Below, piece by piece: positions 23,602-24,564 of a stretch of 24,564 nucleotides of DNA. The notes beneath the pieces are model-generated. The model had not been told where the DNA came from, ran no database searches, and saw only the letters and a program-made list of their open reading frames with translations. Source of the stretch: a bacterium (lineage in GTDB: Bacteria; Desulfobacterota; Binatia; UBA12015); assembly GCA_029976905.1 (NCBI GenBank), contig JAPOLW010000006.1, positions 1-24,564 of the forward strand, read 5' to 3'. The translations under genes and the position numbers were made by a program. Numbering within the stretch: position 1 is the stretch's first letter; each line of letters begins with the position of its first letter.

Positions 23602-24564
23602 CACTTCTCCCCCACGACCCGCAGCGGAGCCGGGTCGGCGTCGTAGAACTGCTTCACCCACTTGCGGTACTCGATGAGATATTGATCGGCCTTGCAGAAG
23701 AGCGGTTTTGCCCGGTGCACCTTGTTGCTCCAGATCCGCTGGTCCTGCTCGACCCCTTCCATGAGACGGTGCAGGAAATCGTCGCCAGCGTAGTCGATCA
23801 TGTTGTTCGTCGCCGACAGAACCCAGCGCGAGACGGTCCGCGCGGGTGTGAGATCGAGGGGCGTGGTGGACGAATAGAGCAGCATCCCCGCCTCTGGAAT
23901 GCCGTCGAGCCGCACCGCACTCATGCCGACGCCCCAGGAATCGCGAATCAGCGACGTCTGGAAGGTGCCTACCGCGGTCTCGGTCTCGCTGTGGTTGACG
24001 ATACGGTAGTGCCGCGGGTCGTCGAAGTACTCGATCTCGCCGGGAGGCTCGCCGCCCGCGAGGTTGTGGACGTAGTTGAAGTGCACCGGGTCGTTATTGT
24101 TCTCGTGCATGTCCTGCACATGCGCCTGAACTTCGAGGGCAAAGCAGATCGGCTCGGACCATTGGTCGTCTACGAGTTCGGGAATTTCGGGAAAATCCCA
24201 GAGCGGGGCCTTCTTCTGCGAGTGGTACCAGACGAAGATCATCTGGTTCTTTTCCTGAACGTGCCAGGCACCCAGTCGCGCCGCCCTGGGGATGGTGTCG
24301 CAATACGGAATCTTCACGCAGGCGCCGGATTCGCCGTCGTACTGCCACCCGTGAAAGGGGCAGCGCACGGTCTCGCCGATGACGCGGCCTCCCTCGCCGA
24401 CGTGCGCACCGAGATGCGGGCAGAAGGCGTCGAGAACGCGAGCCTGGCCCGAGCGCGTCCGGAAGAGGACGAGTTCCTCGCCGAAAGCATGGATCGGCAC
24501 CACCTGTCCGCGGATCAGGTCCTTACTGAAGGCGAGCGCATACCAGCCGTTGGGGACGGGCAGG
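23601..24564 (-). CDS. Rieske non-heme iron oxygenase, alpha subunit, KshA-like (5' end beyond the window)
   Basis: The frame is open to the right edge, so the N-terminus is missing; the first visible residues read LPVPNGWYALAFSKDL. The [2Fe-2S] ligands are in CPHLGAH (24402-24422) and CPFHGW (24345-24362). The mononuclear iron site is in ENNNDPVHFNYVH (about 24070-24103), with two His and the bridging Asp. The single visible subunit and the motif spacing resemble 3-ketosteroid 9-alpha-hydroxylase oxygenases and related terpenoid or aromatic monooxygenases. It needs a ferredoxin/reductase not seen here. It heads the operon with the amidohydrolase (overlap TGATG) and the decarboxylase-like gene. 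Steroid specificity is a guess. Confidence 0.92.
   Translation of the reverse strand, partial: LPVPNGWYALAFSKDLIRGQVVPIHAFGEELVLFRTRSGQARVLDAFCPHLGAHVGEGGRVIGETVRCPFHGWQYDGESGACVKIPYCDTIPRAARLGAWHVQEKNQMIFVWYHSQKKAPLWDFPEIPELVDDQWSEPICFALEVQAHVQDMHENNNDPVHFNYVHNLAGGEPPGEIEYFDDPRHYRIVNHSETETAVGTFQTSLIRDSWGVGMSAVRLDGIPEAGMLLYSSTTPLDLTPARTVSRWVLSATNNMIDYAGDDFLHRLMEGVEQDQRIWSNKVHRAKPLFCKADQYLIEYRKWVKQFYDADPAPLRVVGEK

Overview
The window is GC-rich, densely coded bacterial DNA. Lipoprotein signals, an amtB-PII pair, a CaiB-type CoA-transferase and many oxygenases, amidohydrolases and alpha/beta hydrolases suggest a Gram-negative, metabolically versatile bacterium. An uncultivated lineage near the old Deltaproteobacteria (Myxococcota or Binatota-like) would fit. 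That placement is inferred from gene content only; there is no rRNA or other marker here to fix it.

Layout, left to right. Positions 1-2230 (minus) hold most of a multi-GAF/PAS sensor histidine kinase that runs off the left edge. A tRNA-Pro(CGG) follows at 2410-2483, then a small two-helix coiled-coil membrane protein. An amtB-PII ammonium uptake and nitrogen-sensing pair occupies 3204-4906 and is followed by a strong hairpin. A 350-base stretch without a recognisable gene leads to a lipoprotein-like gene. Its Shine-Dalgarno sequence is buried in a hairpin and its N-terminus carries HDSG repeats. Next are a Notum/pectin-acetylesterase-like lipoprotein, a small unknown gene on the minus strand and a six-helix membrane protein.

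From 8835 to 14121 the plus strand carries a run that may be co-transcribed: CaiB/BaiF CoA-transferase, epoxide-hydrolase-like alpha/beta hydrolase, two small unknown proteins, a D-aminoacylase-like amidohydrolase and a periplasmic PliG-like protein. The CoA-transferase and the hydrolase are separated by a decapitated minus-strand DnaQ-type exonuclease remnant that is joined directly to the 5' end of the hydrolase. This looks like a deletion that removed the 5' ends of two divergent genes, or an assembly join.

From 14174 on, a tRNA-dihydrouridine synthase (minus) diverges from an aldo/keto reductase and MFS exporter pair (plus). A TfdA-like Fe(II)/2-oxoglutarate dioxygenase (minus) then diverges from a 997-residue fusion of a PhaC-like alpha/beta hydrolase with an AMP-dependent acyl-CoA synthetase whose key motifs are degenerate. 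The right end is a minus-strand operon: Rieske oxygenase (cut by the right edge), metal-dependent amidohydrolase and acetoacetate-decarboxylase-like protein.

Taken together, the right two thirds resembles a catabolic region for hydrophobic carbon compounds (ring hydroxylation, hydrolysis, decarboxylation, CoA activation and transfer, export). The substrate cannot be read from the sequence. I see no CRISPR array, insertion sequence, phage gene or classic defence system. The most unusual items are the fused hydrolase/acyl-CoA-synthetase with altered active-site motifs, the exonuclease/hydrolase junction, and the hairpin-masked, repeat-headed lipoprotein-like gene.
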